From Sphingomonadales bacterium (GTDB lineage: Bacteria; Pseudomonadota; Alphaproteobacteria; Sphingomonadales; Sphingomonadaceae), in NCBI GenBank assembly GCA_027489695.1, contig JAIXZK010000022.1, forward strand, positions 1 through 34,872: a stretch of DNA of 34,872 nucleotides, read 5' to 3'. A program made the position numbers and the translations under genes. Position 1 is the first letter of the stretch; the number at the start of each line of letters is the position of its first letter. The notes beneath the pieces were generated by a model. That model was not told where the DNA came from and searched no databases. It saw nothing but the letters and a program-made list of their open reading frames with translations. Of this stretch, positions 34,588 through 34,872 are shown piece by piece.

Positions 34588-34872
34588 ATGTCGCTTCTGA
34601 AAGCCTCCAAGTCTTACAAGCCCTTCGAATATCCCTGGGCCTATGACTTCTGGAAACGCCAGCAGCAGGTCCATTGGATGCCGGAGGAAGTGCCGCTGGG
34701 CGAGGATTGCCGTGACTGGGCGCAGAAGCTGACCGATCACGAGCGCAATCTGCTCACCCAGATCTTCCGCTTCTTCACCCAGGCCGATGTGGCAGTGCAG
34801 GATTGCTACCACGAGAAGTACGGCCGCGTGTTCAAGCCGACCGAGGTGAAGATGATGCTCACCGCCTTCTCC
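34588..34872 (+). CDS. nrdB: Ribonucleoside-diphosphate reductase beta subunit, partial (runs off the right edge)
   Basis: Manual translation MSLLKASKSYKPFEYPWAYDFWKRQQQVHWMPEEVPLGEDCRDWAQKLTDHERNLLTQIFRFFTQADVAVQDCYHEKY. Confidence 0.93.
   Translation, partial: MSLLKASKSYKPFEYPWAYDFWKRQQQVHWMPEEVPLGEDCRDWAQKLTDHERNLLTQIFRFFTQADVAVQDCYHEKYGRVFKPTEVKMMLTAFS

Noticed and set aside
1-34872. CRISPR arrays, tRNA/rRNA genes, integrases or transposases
   Set aside because: None recognised by eye; no regularly spaced repeat-spacer pattern and no recombinase motifs among the listed ORFs. A tRNAscan/Infernal run would be needed to exclude small RNA genes formally.

Overview
The window is a GC-rich alphaproteobacterial chromosome segment, probably Sphingomonadales (PEPxxWA-CTERM protein, DUF2794, EcfG-type promoter motifs). 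It carries about 34 mostly housekeeping genes: the 3' edge of a toxin-antitoxin-like RHH gene, glmU, gph, phoR-phoU-phoB without pst genes, an SDR, GFA/DUF2794/cysE, ahpD-ahpC-oxyR, quinone oxidoreductase, methyltransferase, ALDH, 2'-5' RNA ligase-like, bamD, csbD, a GGDEF protein, an MBL-fold hydrolase, a PEP-CTERM protein, sterol desaturase, SulP plus beta-carbonic anhydrase, S9 peptidase, HAD hydrolase, DUF4386-like and TetR, a lipoprotein, tandem DUF4274-like paralogs, class I fumarase, and nrdA / TonB-C-like / nrdB. No rRNA, tRNA, CRISPR, prophage or transposase was recognised. The most interesting signals are non-coding. They are a palindromic, reciprocally overlapping divergent EcfG-type promoter in front of a tiny disordered ORF; a 39-bp-arm palindrome read through in frame by a TonB-C-like ORF between nrdA and nrdB; tandem NrdR-like boxes upstream of nrdA; paired ATGTCACC-N4-GGTGACAT operators between a DUF4386-like gene and a TetR gene; and a sigma54-like promoter in front of the PEP-CTERM gene. 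All of these were read by eye without database searches.
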